A stretch of DNA of 64,000 nt from positions 44,030 to 108,029 of the forward strand of contig CAWDMN010000082.1 in assembly GCA_963803155.1 (NCBI GenBank). Reading direction: 5' to 3'. This stretch comes from CAWDMN01 sp963803155 (GTDB lineage Bacteria > Acidobacteriota > Terriglobia > Versatilivoradales > Versatilivoraceae). A program made the translations under genes and the position numbers. Of the stretch, positions 8,713-18,434 are shown piece after piece; position 1 is the first letter of the stretch; every line of letters starts with the position of its first letter. The notes below the pieces were generated by a model. The model did not search any database. It saw only the letters and a list, made by a program, of their open reading frames with translations, and was not told the DNA's origin.

Positions 8713-11529
8713 GTGAGAAAATTCTTTGGCATCCTGATGGCATTCATTGTATCGGCGGGCATTTGCGCCGCCGCTCCTCCAAAAAATGGACTCTCCATCC
8801 AGCGGCTGCGCTGTGAATACCTCACTGATCCTCTCGGAATCGATGTTGTGAAGCCACGGCTGAGTTGGATCTTGGCCTCTGGCCGGCCAGGGGATCGGGG
8901 CGAATACCAGAGCGCCTATCGCATCTTGGTCGCATCCAGCTTGGAACTGCTTCAAAAGAACAAAGGCGATGCTTGGGATTCAGGAAAAGTGAACTCGGAT
9001 CAATCCACTTTCGTGGTCTACGGTGGCCAACCATTGAACTCTTGCGCTCAGTATTACTGGAAAGTGCGCGTGTGGGACAAGCAAGGTCACGTCACCCAAT
9101 GGAGCAAACCCGCCATGTGGTCGATGGGGCTGCTTCATGCTTCAGACTGGCGGGGCCGCTGGATCGGAGAAGGAGGGCCCAAAAGCTCCAATTCCCCTGA
9201 TGTAAAAGGAGCCACGCCGCTCCCGTTCCCGTGGCTGCGTAAAACGTTGACGCTGAAAGACAGGCCCGCAAGGGCCGTCGCTTATATCAACGCGCTGGGT
9301 TACTTCGAATTGTATGTCAACGGCCAGAAAGTCGGCCACGACGTATTGAGTCCCGCGGTCAGCGATTATTCCAAACGCAATTACTACGTAACGCACGATA
9401 TTGCCAGCTACCTGGTGGCAGGGGAAAACTGCATCGCCCTGTGGCTTGGGCGCGGTTGGTACGTTCGGGGAAATCCAGGCGTGATCCATGATGGTCCATT
9501 GGTCCGGGCCCAATTGGACATTTCGCTGTCTGACGGAACTACGGCCCAAGTTGTGAGCGATGACAGTTGGAAAGTGCGCGAAAGCCCGATCACTCCACTC
9601 GGCAGCGGGATGCCGTTTGGCGACTATGGCGGGGAACGGTACGATGCCAGGAAAGAACTCGCCGGTTGGAACTCTGTGGGATTGGACGATTCTGATTGGG
9701 AGTCCGCAACCTTATTCGATCCGCCGACTGTCGTCACCGCGGCGCAGATGGTTGAACCCAATCGGATACTGGAAACCATCAAGCCAATCAGCGTGCAAAA
9801 GCACGCCAAGGGCGGCTACCTAATCGATATGGGCCGGAATTTTACGGGCTGGCTGGAGTTTCGCATTCCGAGCGATCTTTCGGCCGGAGCCTTGGTTAAA
9901 CTAGAATATGCTGACATTTTGCGTTCCGGGGATGAACTCCAGATCTACAACCAGCGCGATGAAGTGGTAGTTCGTGGCGGAGTGGAACAGGTTTTCCGGT
10001 CTCGCTTCAACTACCATGGTTTCCGGTACGTTCTGGCCACGGGCCTTGATCGCGCGCCATCCATCGAGAGCGCCAAAGGTTATTTGATTGATACGGCTTT
10101 TGAACGGGCGGGTGAGTTTGAGTCGTCGAATCTGCTTTTAAACCGGATTTACGACATGGTGATACGGACCTATCGCGCCTTGACGCTCGGCGGTTATGTC
10201 GTCGATTGCCCGACTCGAGAACGGCTTGGTTACGGCGGCGATGCTGGAACCTCCTTGGAGACCGGAATGTTCAACTTTGCCGCTGGCGGGCTCTACAACA
10301 GTTGGCTTGCCAATTGGCGTGACGCGCAAGCAGAGACGGGAGGCCTGCCATATACGGCGCCGCATTTTCAGGACAAGGGGGGTGGAGGACCGATGTGGGG
10401 CGGGTTCGTAGTTACACTTCCCTGGCAGATTTACCTGCAATATGGGGACAAGCGGATTCTTGAGACAAACTATCCGATGATCCAAAAGTGGCTGGCTTAT
10501 TTAGACTCGGAAACCGTGGATCATATTCTCGTGGCACACAAGAGCTATGCCATGAGTTTGCCGGAGTGGAACTTCCTGGGCGATTGGGTCCAGCCGAGAC
10601 CGAAGGGAGATAAGGACCAAGGGAATCAAGCCCTTTTTATGCTCAGCGATGCCGGCGGCACAAGATTCATCATCAATCTGCACTACCTATACACAGTCCA
10701 AATCGCGGCCAAGATTGCCAGCATCTTGGAGAAGAATGACGATGTGGCGAAATACGAATCCACCGCGGCGGTGCTCCGCCGCATGCTTCATGAAAAATAT
10801 TTCGATGCCGGGAAGAACAATTATGCCACGGGCGAACAACCGTATCTGGCCATTCCGTTGTTTGTGAATGTAGTTCCGCCAACACTGCGCCAGAGTGTGG
10901 TAGAGAACCTGAGACATACAATCCAAGTCCAGGATGCCGGGCACTTCAATGCCGGCATGCATGGCATTTATTTTCTGTTGAAGTACCTTATGGAATCCGA
11001 TCAAAACGACCTAATCTATGAGATGACTGACAAAACAGATTTTCCAAGTTGGGGATACATGCTCGATCAGGGTGCAACAACCAGTTGGGAAGCCTGGGAT
11101 GGGAGTGATTCCCATATCCACGATACCTTAATTTCAATTGGGTCCTGGTTCATCCAGGGAATCGGCGGAATCCGAATCGATGAAAAATCGCCCGGATTCA
11201 GACATTTTTTCATCCGACCGGGAATTGGAGGCGGCCTGACCTTCGCGCGCACAAGTTACCAATCGCCTTACGGCAAAATTTCCAGCAGGTGGCAAATCAA
11301 CAAGGGGCTGTTGAAGATAAACATTACAATCCCCATTGGCACATCGGCAACGGTATGCATTCCAACCTCGGCACCCGATGCGGTGAGTGAAAGTGGCCGC
11401 CGTGCCGCGGAATCTCCAGGGGTGCGCTTCATTGGCGAGGAGAACGGAAGGGCGGTGTTCCTTGTTCAGTCAGGGAATTACACATTCGCTTCGCCGGCCC
11501 CGCTCCCCAGCTCGATCATCCAGAAATAG
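8713..11529 (+). CDS. Secreted alpha-L-rhamnosidase, GH78
   Basis: A 938-residue GH78 protein that removes terminal alpha-L-rhamnose. The start is GTG at 8713, six bases after AAAGGA, and gives a clean signal peptide (MRKFFGILMAFIVSAGICAA). The frame is also open upstream to 8602, without a signal peptide. Domains in order are an Ig-like N-terminal domain, the rhamnosidase N-domain with WRGRWIG and YINALGYFELYVNG, a jelly roll, the (alpha/alpha)6 barrel and a C-terminal beta domain. The catalytic set of the family is intact: DCPTRERLGYGGDA gives Asp498, Glu503 and Asp510, with the 5- and 7-residue spacing of Bacillus RhaB, and GATTSWEAWDG gives general base Glu793. With GH38 and the dehydratase nearby it suggests heteropolysaccharide breakdown. 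Confidence 0.92.
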   Translation: MRKFFGILMAFIVSAGICAAAPPKNGLSIQRLRCEYLTDPLGIDVVKPRLSWILASGRPGDRGEYQSAYRILVASSLELLQKNKGDAWDSGKVNSDQSTFVVYGGQPLNSCAQYYWKVRVWDKQGHVTQWSKPAMWSMGLLHASDWRGRWIGEGGPKSSNSPDVKGATPLPFPWLRKTLTLKDRPARAVAYINALGYFELYVNGQKVGHDVLSPAVSDYSKRNYYVTHDIASYLVAGENCIALWLGRGWYVRGNPGVIHDGPLVRAQLDISLSDGTTAQVVSDDSWKVRESPITPLGSGMPFGDYGGERYDARKELAGWNSVGLDDSDWESATLFDPPTVVTAAQMVEPNRILETIKPISVQKHAKGGYLIDMGRNFTGWLEFRIPSDLSAGALVKLEYADILRSGDELQIYNQRDEVVVRGGVEQVFRSRFNYHGFRYVLATGLDRAPSIESAKGYLIDTAFERAGEFESSNLLLNRIYDMVIRTYRALTLGGYVVDCPTRERLGYGGDAGTSLETGMFNFAAGGLYNSWLANWRDAQAETGGLPYTAPHFQDKGGGGPMWGGFVVTLPWQIYLQYGDKRILETNYPMIQKWLAYLDSETVDHILVAHKSYAMSLPEWNFLGDWVQPRPKGDKDQGNQALFMLSDAGGTRFIINLHYLYTVQIAAKIASILEKNDDVAKYESTAAVLRRMLHEKYFDAGKNNYATGEQPYLAIPLFVNVVPPTLRQSVVENLRHTIQVQDAGHFNAGMHGIYFLLKYLMESDQNDLIYEMTDKTDFPSWGYMLDQGATTSWEAWDGSDSHIHDTLISIGSWFIQGIGGIRIDEKSPGFRHFFIRPGIGGGLTFARTSYQSPYGKISSRWQINKGLLKINITIPIGTSATVCIPTSAPDAVSESGRRAAESPGVRFIGEENGRAVFLVQSGNYTFASPAPLPSSIIQK

Positions 11530-11855
11530 CGGGCCTGGCGCCCGGCACAAGAACCTTAATTCAACCTATAACGCTCGCCTTGGTTGTCATTGATGCGGGA
11601 GTTATGAGCGGTGATGGGCTGGAAGAACAATCCCATGGTCAATATTGTCCTGATGATTGGTGAAAAGTTCTTCCATTTCATGGTGAGAAAAAGTCCTCAG
11701 GCAACGATAATGCCCGATAATCCTACAGACGGGCATGAAATGAAAAATTGCCCGAGACGATTTCAATACATGACCCGGATTTCATTCTGTAAACCCGTGG
11801 GGGCAAGCGCATATTTCATGGGCTTCCCGTTCAATTTTATTTTTGGGTGAATCAC
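11530..11855. other. Aspartate kinase leader region with a hairpin
   Basis: This 326-bp stretch has no convincing gene. ATGCCCG at 11710-11716 pairs with CGGGCAT at 11730-11736 around a 13-nt loop, about 120 bp before the aspartate kinase start. I looked for a lysine riboswitch and could not support one. The hairpin could be an attenuator or chance. Confidence 0.4.
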
Positions 11856-13235
11856 ATGATTATCATGAAATTTGGCGGCAGTTCTGTAAGGGATGCAGAA
11901 GGAATCAAGCGGGTAGTCAAAATCATTCAGCACCATCAGCCCTTTAATCCAGTGGTAGTGGTTTCCGCCATGGGCAAAACCACGCGAAACTTGCTGCATG
12001 CCGGGGAACTGGCTTCTTCATACCATACCAGCGAAGCTCTTGAAAAACTGGCTGAAATTGAAACCTACCATTTGTCGGAACTCTCCCGCCTGACCGGCAT
12101 TTCCCGAGAGTCTCCCATTTATTCTAAAATCTCCAGTCATTTCGAAGAGATCCGCGACTTGATCGGAGGCCTTTCGATTTTGAAAGAGTTCACGCCGCGC
12201 TGCCGGGACGCCATGGCTGCTTATGGAGAATTGCTTTCTTCCGCCATCCTCGCGGCGGGTCTTGTGTCTCACGGGATTGATGCCTTGCTGATTGACGTCC
12301 GCTCACTAATGATCACCGACGACAATTTTACCCGCGCGGAACCCCTCGAAGAAATTGCCGTTGACCGATTCCGGCGCGCACTGCTGCCGGAGCTGGAGCG
12401 GCGGCGCACTCCGGTAATTCAGGGTTATATTGGCTCCACTCTGCAAGGAGCAACGACCACCCTAGGTTTTGAGGGCTCTGATTTCACGGCGGCCTTCATC
12501 GGCGCGGCTTTGGGAGTGAGTGATATCCAAATATGGAAAGATGTTCCCGGCTTGATGAGCACTGACCCCGCCATCATCAAGGAAGCCCAGACTATTCCCG
12601 CCGCCACCTTTGATGAAATGGCGGAGTTGACTTACTTTGGGGCCAAGCTCTTGCATCCCCGGGCGATTTGGCCGGCAGCCCGAAAACGGATCCCCGTCCA
12701 CATTTTCAACTCCTGGCAACCTCAGGCGGAAGGCACGGTGGTTATGGATGGTTTAGCCGCTCCTCAGCAAGGGGTGCGCTCGATTGCCTTCAAGCGAGGA
12801 CTGACTCTGCTTCAGCTGATATCCAATCAACAACAACCGCTTTCAGAATATATGAAAGGGATTTTTGACGTTCTGGATAGGCACCGCATCACCCCGGATT
12901 TGACCGCTATTTCCTCGATTCACCTGAAGTTGGTCCTCAGCGATGATCTTCAAGTCGAACGGGCATTGCCGGAATTCCGCCGGTTGGGTTCCGCGGAAGC
13001 CGCCACCGGGAAAGCCTCTATTTGTCTGGTGGGTCAAGGGCTCATTCAACAGACCGGCATTGCGTCCCAGGCTCTAGCTGCCATTTCCGGATTGCGGTTA
13101 GATGTGATATCCCAGGGATCCTCTCCCAACAGCTTGATGATAATTCTTGACGAAGATCAGCTTGACTCCGCGCTTGGTCGGATTCACTCCCAGTTCTTCC
13201 CAAACCACATCGATTCAAGCATGGCGCTTCCTTGA
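11856..13235 (+). CDS. lysC: Aspartate kinase (monofunctional)
   Basis: A 459-residue aspartokinase catalysing ATP-dependent phosphorylation of aspartate, the first step to lysine, threonine and methionine. The N-terminus MIIMKFGGSSV is the KFGGSS substrate/ATP signature. GFEGSDFTAA is the family's G-x-G-S-D-[FY]-[ST] type motif, and WKDVPGLMSTDP follows. The last ~170 residues contain two ACT-like regulatory domains, so allosteric feedback is likely. There is no homoserine dehydrogenase fusion. ATG at 11856 is preferred because GGGTGA at 11845-11850 lies five bases before it; an in-frame GTG at 11847 overlaps that SD. The gene stands alone, without other lysine or threonine genes nearby. Confidence 0.92.
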   Translation: MIIMKFGGSSVRDAEGIKRVVKIIQHHQPFNPVVVVSAMGKTTRNLLHAGELASSYHTSEALEKLAEIETYHLSELSRLTGISRESPIYSKISSHFEEIRDLIGGLSILKEFTPRCRDAMAAYGELLSSAILAAGLVSHGIDALLIDVRSLMITDDNFTRAEPLEEIAVDRFRRALLPELERRRTPVIQGYIGSTLQGATTTLGFEGSDFTAAFIGAALGVSDIQIWKDVPGLMSTDPAIIKEAQTIPAATFDEMAELTYFGAKLLHPRAIWPAARKRIPVHIFNSWQPQAEGTVVMDGLAAPQQGVRSIAFKRGLTLLQLISNQQQPLSEYMKGIFDVLDRHRITPDLTAISSIHLKLVLSDDLQVERALPEFRRLGSAEAATGKASICLVGQGLIQQTGIASQALAAISGLRLDVISQGSSPNSLMIILDEDQLDSALGRIHSQFFPNHIDSSMALP

Positions 13236-13272
13236 CTGTTAATTGTGCAAATTGAATTGGAGCTGTAAATTG

Positions 13273-13554
13273 TCAGGGATCAAGTGCCCATGGGGTGGTC
13301 TTCTTCCGTGAAGGAGGATCTCCTGCATCTGTCTTTTTTCGTTTCACTTCATGTTTGGCCTCAATGACGTATTTTTTCCCAGGGTCGAACATTTCGTGTA
13401 TTCCTAAAAAAGCATTCCCCATGCGTGTTGTGACCCCTTTGCTCTTCCTCCAATATATCCAGCCCTGTGACTCCATCCAAGTGGCGAGACGATCCAGCAT
13501 AAATATGATCCCAATAATTCCTAGAATCCATGCTGCGGCCAAATACCATTGCAA
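13273..13554 (-). CDS. Small membrane protein, DUF6191-like
   Basis: A 93-residue protein with one N-terminal membrane segment (LAAAWILGIIGIIFMLDRLA), then a short cytoplasmic domain with GNAFLGIHEMFDPGKKYVIE and a basic tail (KHEVKRKKTD). The pattern GNAF...EMF.PG resembles the DUF6191 family as I remember it; function is unknown. The start codon is TTG at 13554-13552, preceded six bases upstream by a near-perfect SD, AAGGAGGTGA. The strong SD with a weak start codon makes it a real gene despite its size. It converges on aspartate kinase, with 37 bp between the stop codons. Confidence 0.7.
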   Translation of the reverse strand: MQWYLAAAWILGIIGIIFMLDRLATWMESQGWIYWRKSKGVTTRMGNAFLGIHEMFDPGKKYVIEAKHEVKRKKTDAGDPPSRKKTTPWALDP

Positions 13555-13560
13555 TGGAAT

Positions 13561-13570
13561 TCACCTCCTT
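13561..13570 (-). promoter_or_regulatory. Very strong Shine-Dalgarno of the small membrane protein
   Basis: On the minus strand this reads AAGGAGGTGA, nearly fully complementary to the usual 16S rRNA 3' end. It stands six bases before a TTG start, and it decides that start over other frames. Confidence 0.75.
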
Positions 13571-13902
13571 CCTAACATTCATCAATGCTTATTAAGCATA
13601 TAAGACGGTGCATGTCAGATGGCAAACAGGAGCGCCAAATAAACTCAATCGATCCTTTTTTTTGTGCGTTGGTGCTCACCCCGCCCTTGCATGGCAGCTG
13701 TGCGGGTTGGGTATGCGGTTCTGGCGAACAGCGCAATCAGCCATAATCCAAATATTCAGTCAAAAATCATTCCTCTTCCAAGGAGATATTTATAGACATT
13801 AATTATGGATTTGGTATGTCCCTGAATTCCGTTTGGGTTCTTTGCGTATGAGGAGTTCCTTTTTCTACGATCTGCAATTCACCTAAAACCGGAGCGGATT
13901 AC

Positions 13903-13931
13903 TTGACGCATGGGAGTCATTGCCTTAGTCT
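13903..13931 (+). promoter_or_regulatory. Putative sigma-70 promoter of the RND efflux operon
   Basis: TTGACG (13903-13908) is separated by 17 bp from TAGTCT (13926-13931). The start codon of the adaptor gene follows about 110 bp later. The -35 box is good and the -10 box moderate. No operator or adjacent regulator gene is seen. Confidence 0.5.
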
Positions 13932-14041
13932 GGAAGGAAAGAGCGGGATCCTGATCATGGACACTGAGGCAGCGTCTCCCGTTTCTAATAGCCATGGCTC
14001 CCATCAACCATCTGGTAATTTTTATTGCGGGAGGTTTCCGC

Positions 14042-15247
14042 GTGAAACTCAGACATCTTCCGATATTGCCGATAATCTTCTTCCCATGTTTTTTCTGCAT
14101 GACATGCTCACATCAAAAGCCGGCAGGAACAGAACCTGTCCAGAAAATTCGCGTCCGCCCTCCTAACCGGATCGACCGCCCGGTGTTTGTCAGCGCCAGC
14201 GGGACCGTAGAGGCCAACGAGACTTCCCATGTGGCTTTCCTGATCGCCGGACAGGCGTTGAAAATTCATGCGGAGGAGGGAATGCAGGTTAAAGCAGGCC
14301 AACTGCTCGCCGAGCTCGATCCCCGCGATTATGATTTCCGCCTGCGAGCGGCTGCAGCCCAGGCTGACACAGCGCGAGCCACTATGGAGAAAGCCAATTC
14401 CGCGGTTCGGGCCCAGGAACTAGCCCAGGCGAAAATCGACTTCGAACGCCTCGAGGATGAGTTTAACCGTCACAAGGCTCTTTTCGAGCGTAAAAGCCTG
14501 GCGCCAGCCGATTTCAAGAAAATCGAATCCGCCTATCTGGCCGCCAAAGAACGTTACAGTCTGGCGCTGGAAGGAGCCAGGCAAGAAGATCGGGAGGCCG
14601 CGCGCCTGGCTTATACCGCTGCCATGGCTCAAGCGGATTTGGCGCGGAAGATGCTGTCCGACACTAAACTCACTTCGCCCATCTCCGGCCTGATTGCGCG
14701 CCGTGAGCTTGAAGCCGGCGACCCCGTGGGCGTGGGGCGTCCTGTTTTTGTTGTCATGGATCTCAATCCGGCTAAAGTCAGAGTGGGCGTTCCAGAGGCG
14801 GAGGTAGTCAGAATCCGGCAAGGGCAGAAGGCTTCGGTCCTGGTTCCCTCCTTTGGGGAGCAAACCTTCGAAGGGCGTGTGGAGACTGTCGGGTATGCGG
14901 CAGATCCGGCATCCCGTACCTATTCTGTTAAAATTTCCGTCCAGAATCCAAACCTGCTCCTGCGAGCCGGCATGATAGCGGAAGCTCACATACAAACCGC
15001 GGGAGTCGTGCGCGCCATAACAGTTCCCGCCCAAGCCATCATGCGCGATTCCCAGGGAGCCACTTTGGTTTACATTTATTTCCCAGATAAAAGGCGGGTC
15101 TATGGCCGGCGAGTCTCCCCGGGCACCGTTTTCGATCGCGAAATTGAAATCAACCAGGGTCTTACTGGAAACGAGCTAGTCGTTGTTGCGGGACAAAATC
15201 AGCTTTCGGAGGGCTTTTTGGTGAACGTCGAGGAGGGAGCACAATGA
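14042..15247 (+). CDS. RND efflux periplasmic adaptor (membrane fusion protein), lipoprotein
   Basis: A 401-residue HlyD/AcrA-type adaptor that bridges an inner-membrane RND pump to an outer-membrane channel. GTG at 14042 follows GGGAGG by seven bases and gives a hydrophobic leader ending in a Cys-rich stretch (FCMTCS), probably a lipobox. The lipoyl half-motif (HVAFLIAGQ, EEGMQVKAGQLLAELDPRDY) is followed by a helical hairpin of about 100 residues, the second lipoyl half (KLTSPISGLIARRELEAGDPV), a beta-barrel and a membrane-proximal domain. Its last four bases overlap the pump gene (ATGA), showing translational coupling. Substrate is unknown. Confidence 0.9.
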   Translation: MKLRHLPILPIIFFPCFFCMTCSHQKPAGTEPVQKIRVRPPNRIDRPVFVSASGTVEANETSHVAFLIAGQALKIHAEEGMQVKAGQLLAELDPRDYDFRLRAAAAQADTARATMEKANSAVRAQELAQAKIDFERLEDEFNRHKALFERKSLAPADFKKIESAYLAAKERYSLALEGARQEDREAARLAYTAAMAQADLARKMLSDTKLTSPISGLIARRELEAGDPVGVGRPVFVVMDLNPAKVRVGVPEAEVVRIRQGQKASVLVPSFGEQTFEGRVETVGYAADPASRTYSVKISVQNPNLLLRAGMIAEAHIQTAGVVRAITVPAQAIMRDSQGATLVYIYFPDKRRVYGRRVSPGTVFDREIEINQGLTGNELVVVAGQNQLSEGFLVNVEEGAQ

Positions 15248-18200
15248 ATACCGTCCCCCCCTGGCTTCGCCACCCTCAAGTTACTCTTGTCTGCACCGTG
15301 CTCCTGTTCACCGCCGGCCTCTATTCGCTGTTAACCATGCCGCGCCGTGAGGATCCCAAAATCACGGTGCGGGTGGGCGTCTTGGCGGCATTCTACCCAG
15401 GAGCGACCTCCGAGCAAGTGGAGGAACAGGTCACTCGCGTCATTGAAGAGCAGCTCTTTCGCTATGAAGAGGTCCGCAAGTCCAAGACTTATTCCACCAG
15501 CCGCCCTGGCTTTGCGTTCGTCAATATCTATCTCGAAGAAGGGATCAAGCGCCCGGATATCTTCTGGTCCAAGTTGAGGCATGACTTGTACACCACGAAA
15601 TCCATCAAACTTCCTTCAGGCGTGATTGGACCCATTCTCGATACTGACTTCGGAGATACGGTAGCCGTGCTTCTGGCTCTCCACGGGGAGGCTTATAGTT
15701 ACCGGGAACTGAAGAATTATGCCGAAAGAATCGAAGAAGCTTTGCGGAGCGTGCGGGCCACTTCAAAAATCAAACGCTACGGCGAACAAAAAGAGCAGAT
15801 TTGCGTCACGAGCACTTCGGAGCGAATTGCCCAGTACCAGGTTCCTCTCCCCCGTGTCATCCAGGCGTTACAAGCCCGGAATGCGGTGCAATTCGGCGGC
15901 CGTTTCGACGCGGAGACGACACGCCCTCCCATCCAAGCCAATGCCCCTTTCCAGACCCCGGAGCAAATCCGACGAGTGATTGTCGATGTCAGCCCAACGG
16001 GCGTGCCGATTTATCTGGGCGATCTCGCCTCGGTGGAGTGGAGGTATCAGGATCCACAATTTCTGACGCGGTATAACGGATCGCCCGCATTGCTAATCTC
16101 CGTGGAAATGCAGGAAGGGTATAACATTGTCGATTTCGGCCAGCAAATCTCCGGCAAGCTGGCGGAGGCCACTCGTCAATTGCCCCCCGACCTCAAAATT
16201 GACATTGTGGCCAATCAGCCTCAGATGGTTGAAAAACGGATCAGTAGCTTTCTCAAGGAATTCGGACTTGCCATTGCTTCCGTGGTCTTGGTCACCATGC
16301 TGCTCCTGCCCTTCCATGTAGCCCTGGTGGCCGCCGTGGCTATCCCCGTTACGGTTTCAGTGACCTTCGCGCTTCTGCACCTGGCCGGCATCGACTTGCA
16401 GCAAGTGTCAATTTCGATGTTGGTCGTGATGCTCGGCATCCTTGTAGACGATGCCATTGTCGTGGCCGACAATTACGTGGAGTTGCTCGACAAGGGGAAG
16501 ACTCGTGAATTTGCGGCCGCACATTGCGCCCGCGATATTTTTGTTCCCGTGCTGGTTGCCACCTTGACCATCATTTCCGCTTTTCTGCCCATGTTGTTTA
16601 CTTTGACCGGCAGTGTTGGCGAATTTGTTTACTCCATGCCAATCGTCGTCGCCATTTCGCTCAGCGTCAGTTTCGCGGTCGCAATTTTCTTTACGCCGCT
16701 CGTTTGCTATCAGTTCATCCATTCCGGAATTCATGCCAAAGGCGCGGCCAAAAATAAATTGGATGTCGTGGGCTGGATGGAAACGCAATATTCAAGAATC
16801 ATCCGCCTGCCGTTGCGCCACCCGCGAACCACTTGTCTTTTGGGACTTCTATCCGTATTGGCCGGTGGCTTCCTCCTGATGCGCCTGCCCGATCGGTTCT
16901 TCCCCCCGGCGGAACGGGAGCAGTTTGTCATCGATGTCTGGCTTCCGGAGGGCAGCCGGATTCAATCGACTGACGCTGTCTTGCGCAAAATAGAGAAAGA
17001 GCTGACCACGAATCCCCAGGTAGCCAATTTCGGAACCTTTGCCGGCGCTAGCGCTCCCCGTTTTTATTACAACGTAGATCCTCAACAGCCCGCGGATAAT
17101 TATGGTCAAATATTGGTCAATACAAAAGAAGTGAAGACCACTCCCGCCTTGGTTTATCAGCTCCGCAAACAATTTCGCGAAATCGTTCCGGAAGCCATGG
17201 TCATTGTCAAAGAGTTGCAGCAGGGAGAAATTTTTTCCGCCCCCATCGAAGTTCGCATTTCAGGGGACAGCCTACCGAGCCTCAAAGCTCTGGGAGCCCA
17301 GGTGGCGTCGATTGTACGGCAAGATTCCGGCTCTGATTATGTCCATCTGGATTGGCGCGAAGACCCCTATGAACTGCGCGTCAACCTCAAGGAGGAGATT
17401 GCCAACCGGCTGGGTTTTACCAACGCCAGCATTGCCCGATCCTTGGCCGTGAGTTTCGAGGGAACGGTCGTTTCCACTTTTTGGGAAGGGACACATGCCA
17501 TCGATATTTTATTGAGGCTGGATGAGAGCCGCCGGCAAAGTTTCGACAATGTTCGCGATGCCTATCTGACTTCACCGGTGACTGGCGCCAAAGTCCCACT
17601 GCGGCAATTGGCCACGTTGTCGCCGGAGTGGGAGACCGGTCGAATCGTCCGGCGTAACGGGGTTAGGACGCTTACCGTGCGAAGCCTCTTCCAGGAGGGA
17701 GTCTATGCCTCAGGCGTTTTAAAACAGGCACGCGCCAAAATTGAGAAATTGCCGCTCCCGCCCGGTTACCAGATTGATTATGGCGGGGAATATGAATCCA
17801 AGACCAGCATGTCCGGCGGTATTATCAGGGCAGCCACGATTAGTGTCCTTTTGATTTTCTTGACGCTGCTTTTCCAGTTCCGCTCCTCGGTACAATCTTT
17901 GGTTGTCATGTCTTCCGTGCCCCTCTCCATCCTGGGGGCGGCCCTTGGGCTTATGATTATCGGAATGCCCTTCAGTTTTATGGCCCAGGTGGGACTCATT
18001 GGCGTGGGAGGCGTGGTGGTGCGCAATTCGATTCTCCTGGTGGGCTATATCAACGAACGGCGCAAGGAAGGAGACTCCCTGCTAAAAGCCACGCAGGATG
18101 CTGGCGCCCGCCGCCTGCGTCCCGTGTTCCTTACCACCATGGCCGCTGCCATGGGGGTCATGCCCATGATTCTATCAGGTTCACTTATGTGGGCGCCCAT

Positions 18201-18300
18201 GGCCGCCGCGATTGCCTTCGGGTTGGTCATCTCCATGTTTTTCACCCTGCTGGTAGTGCCGGCGCTTTATCTTGTTACCGCCGGGAGAATAAACTCATGA
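15244..18300 (+). CDS. RND family efflux pump, inner-membrane permease
   Basis: A 1018-residue RND transporter of the AcrB/MexF type, driven by proton import. Twelve transmembrane segments and two large periplasmic loops can be followed. Proton-relay acids Asp402 and Asp403 sit in the TM4 segment MLGILVDDAIVVADN, as in drug-exporting hydrophobe/amphiphile pumps, and the usual GxxxxNSI/L motif is present near the C-terminus (VRNSILLVGYINE). The start overlaps the adaptor stop and the end overlaps the start of the tolC leader (ATGA at 18297-18300), so adaptor, pump and channel form one operon. The substrate cannot be read from sequence. Confidence 0.93.
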   Translation: MNTVPPWLRHPQVTLVCTVLLFTAGLYSLLTMPRREDPKITVRVGVLAAFYPGATSEQVEEQVTRVIEEQLFRYEEVRKSKTYSTSRPGFAFVNIYLEEGIKRPDIFWSKLRHDLYTTKSIKLPSGVIGPILDTDFGDTVAVLLALHGEAYSYRELKNYAERIEEALRSVRATSKIKRYGEQKEQICVTSTSERIAQYQVPLPRVIQALQARNAVQFGGRFDAETTRPPIQANAPFQTPEQIRRVIVDVSPTGVPIYLGDLASVEWRYQDPQFLTRYNGSPALLISVEMQEGYNIVDFGQQISGKLAEATRQLPPDLKIDIVANQPQMVEKRISSFLKEFGLAIASVVLVTMLLLPFHVALVAAVAIPVTVSVTFALLHLAGIDLQQVSISMLVVMLGILVDDAIVVADNYVELLDKGKTREFAAAHCARDIFVPVLVATLTIISAFLPMLFTLTGSVGEFVYSMPIVVAISLSVSFAVAIFFTPLVCYQFIHSGIHAKGAAKNKLDVVGWMETQYSRIIRLPLRHPRTTCLLGLLSVLAGGFLLMRLPDRFFPPAEREQFVIDVWLPEGSRIQSTDAVLRKIEKELTTNPQVANFGTFAGASAPRFYYNVDPQQPADNYGQILVNTKEVKTTPALVYQLRKQFREIVPEAMVIVKELQQGEIFSAPIEVRISGDSLPSLKALGAQVASIVRQDSGSDYVHLDWREDPYELRVNLKEEIANRLGFTNASIARSLAVSFEGTVVSTFWEGTHAIDILLRLDESRRQSFDNVRDAYLTSPVTGAKVPLRQLATLSPEWETGRIVRRNGVRTLTVRSLFQEGVYASGVLKQARAKIEKLPLPPGYQIDYGGEYESKTSMSGGIIRAATISVLLIFLTLLFQFRSSVQSLVVMSSVPLSILGAALGLMIIGMPFSFMAQVGLIGVGGVVVRNSILLVGYINERRKEGDSLLKATQDAGARRLRPVFLTTMAAAMGVMPMILSGSLMWAPMAAAIAFGLVISMFFTLLVVPALYLVTAGRINS

Positions 18301-18386
18301 AACTGAAAATCATTATGTATTTGTTATTAGGCGGCGTGGCCTGGAGCGGGGCTTGGTCTTCCGAGATCGAAGCCGGCGCCGGCTGA
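18297..18386 (+). pseudogene. Signal-peptide-coding 5' piece of tolC, ending in an in-frame TGA
   Basis: ATG at 18297 overlaps the pump stop codon and opens a frame encoding a signal peptide (MKLKIIMYLLLGGVAWSGAW). The frame stops at TGA (18384-18386) after 29 residues. The same frame then continues, without any shift, straight into the TolC coding region. So this is the detached leader of the channel gene, not a separate small protein. GGA, CGA or TGG would restore the gene by one substitution. Confidence 0.75.
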
Positions 18387-18434
18387 CAAAATGCCGCAAT
18401 CCCCGCTGAACCGACTCCAAGCGTCCATCTCACG

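Larger units (their letters stand above)
13555..14041. other. Divergent intergenic region between small membrane protein and RND operon
   Basis: There is no convincing gene in these 487 bp. It contains the SD of the minus-strand gene and a promoter-like pair for the efflux operon at 13903-13931. ORFs here are short and lack family resemblance. Confidence 0.5.

Noticed and set aside
11530..11855. Lysine riboswitch before aspartate kinase
   Set aside because: I could not find the conserved core or the terminator; only one simple hairpin is present.
18384..18386. TGA as selenocysteine or as a reassigned codon in tolC
   Set aside because: No SECIS-like hairpin was apparent, the position is just after a signal peptide, and TGA is a normal stop in several intact genes here.
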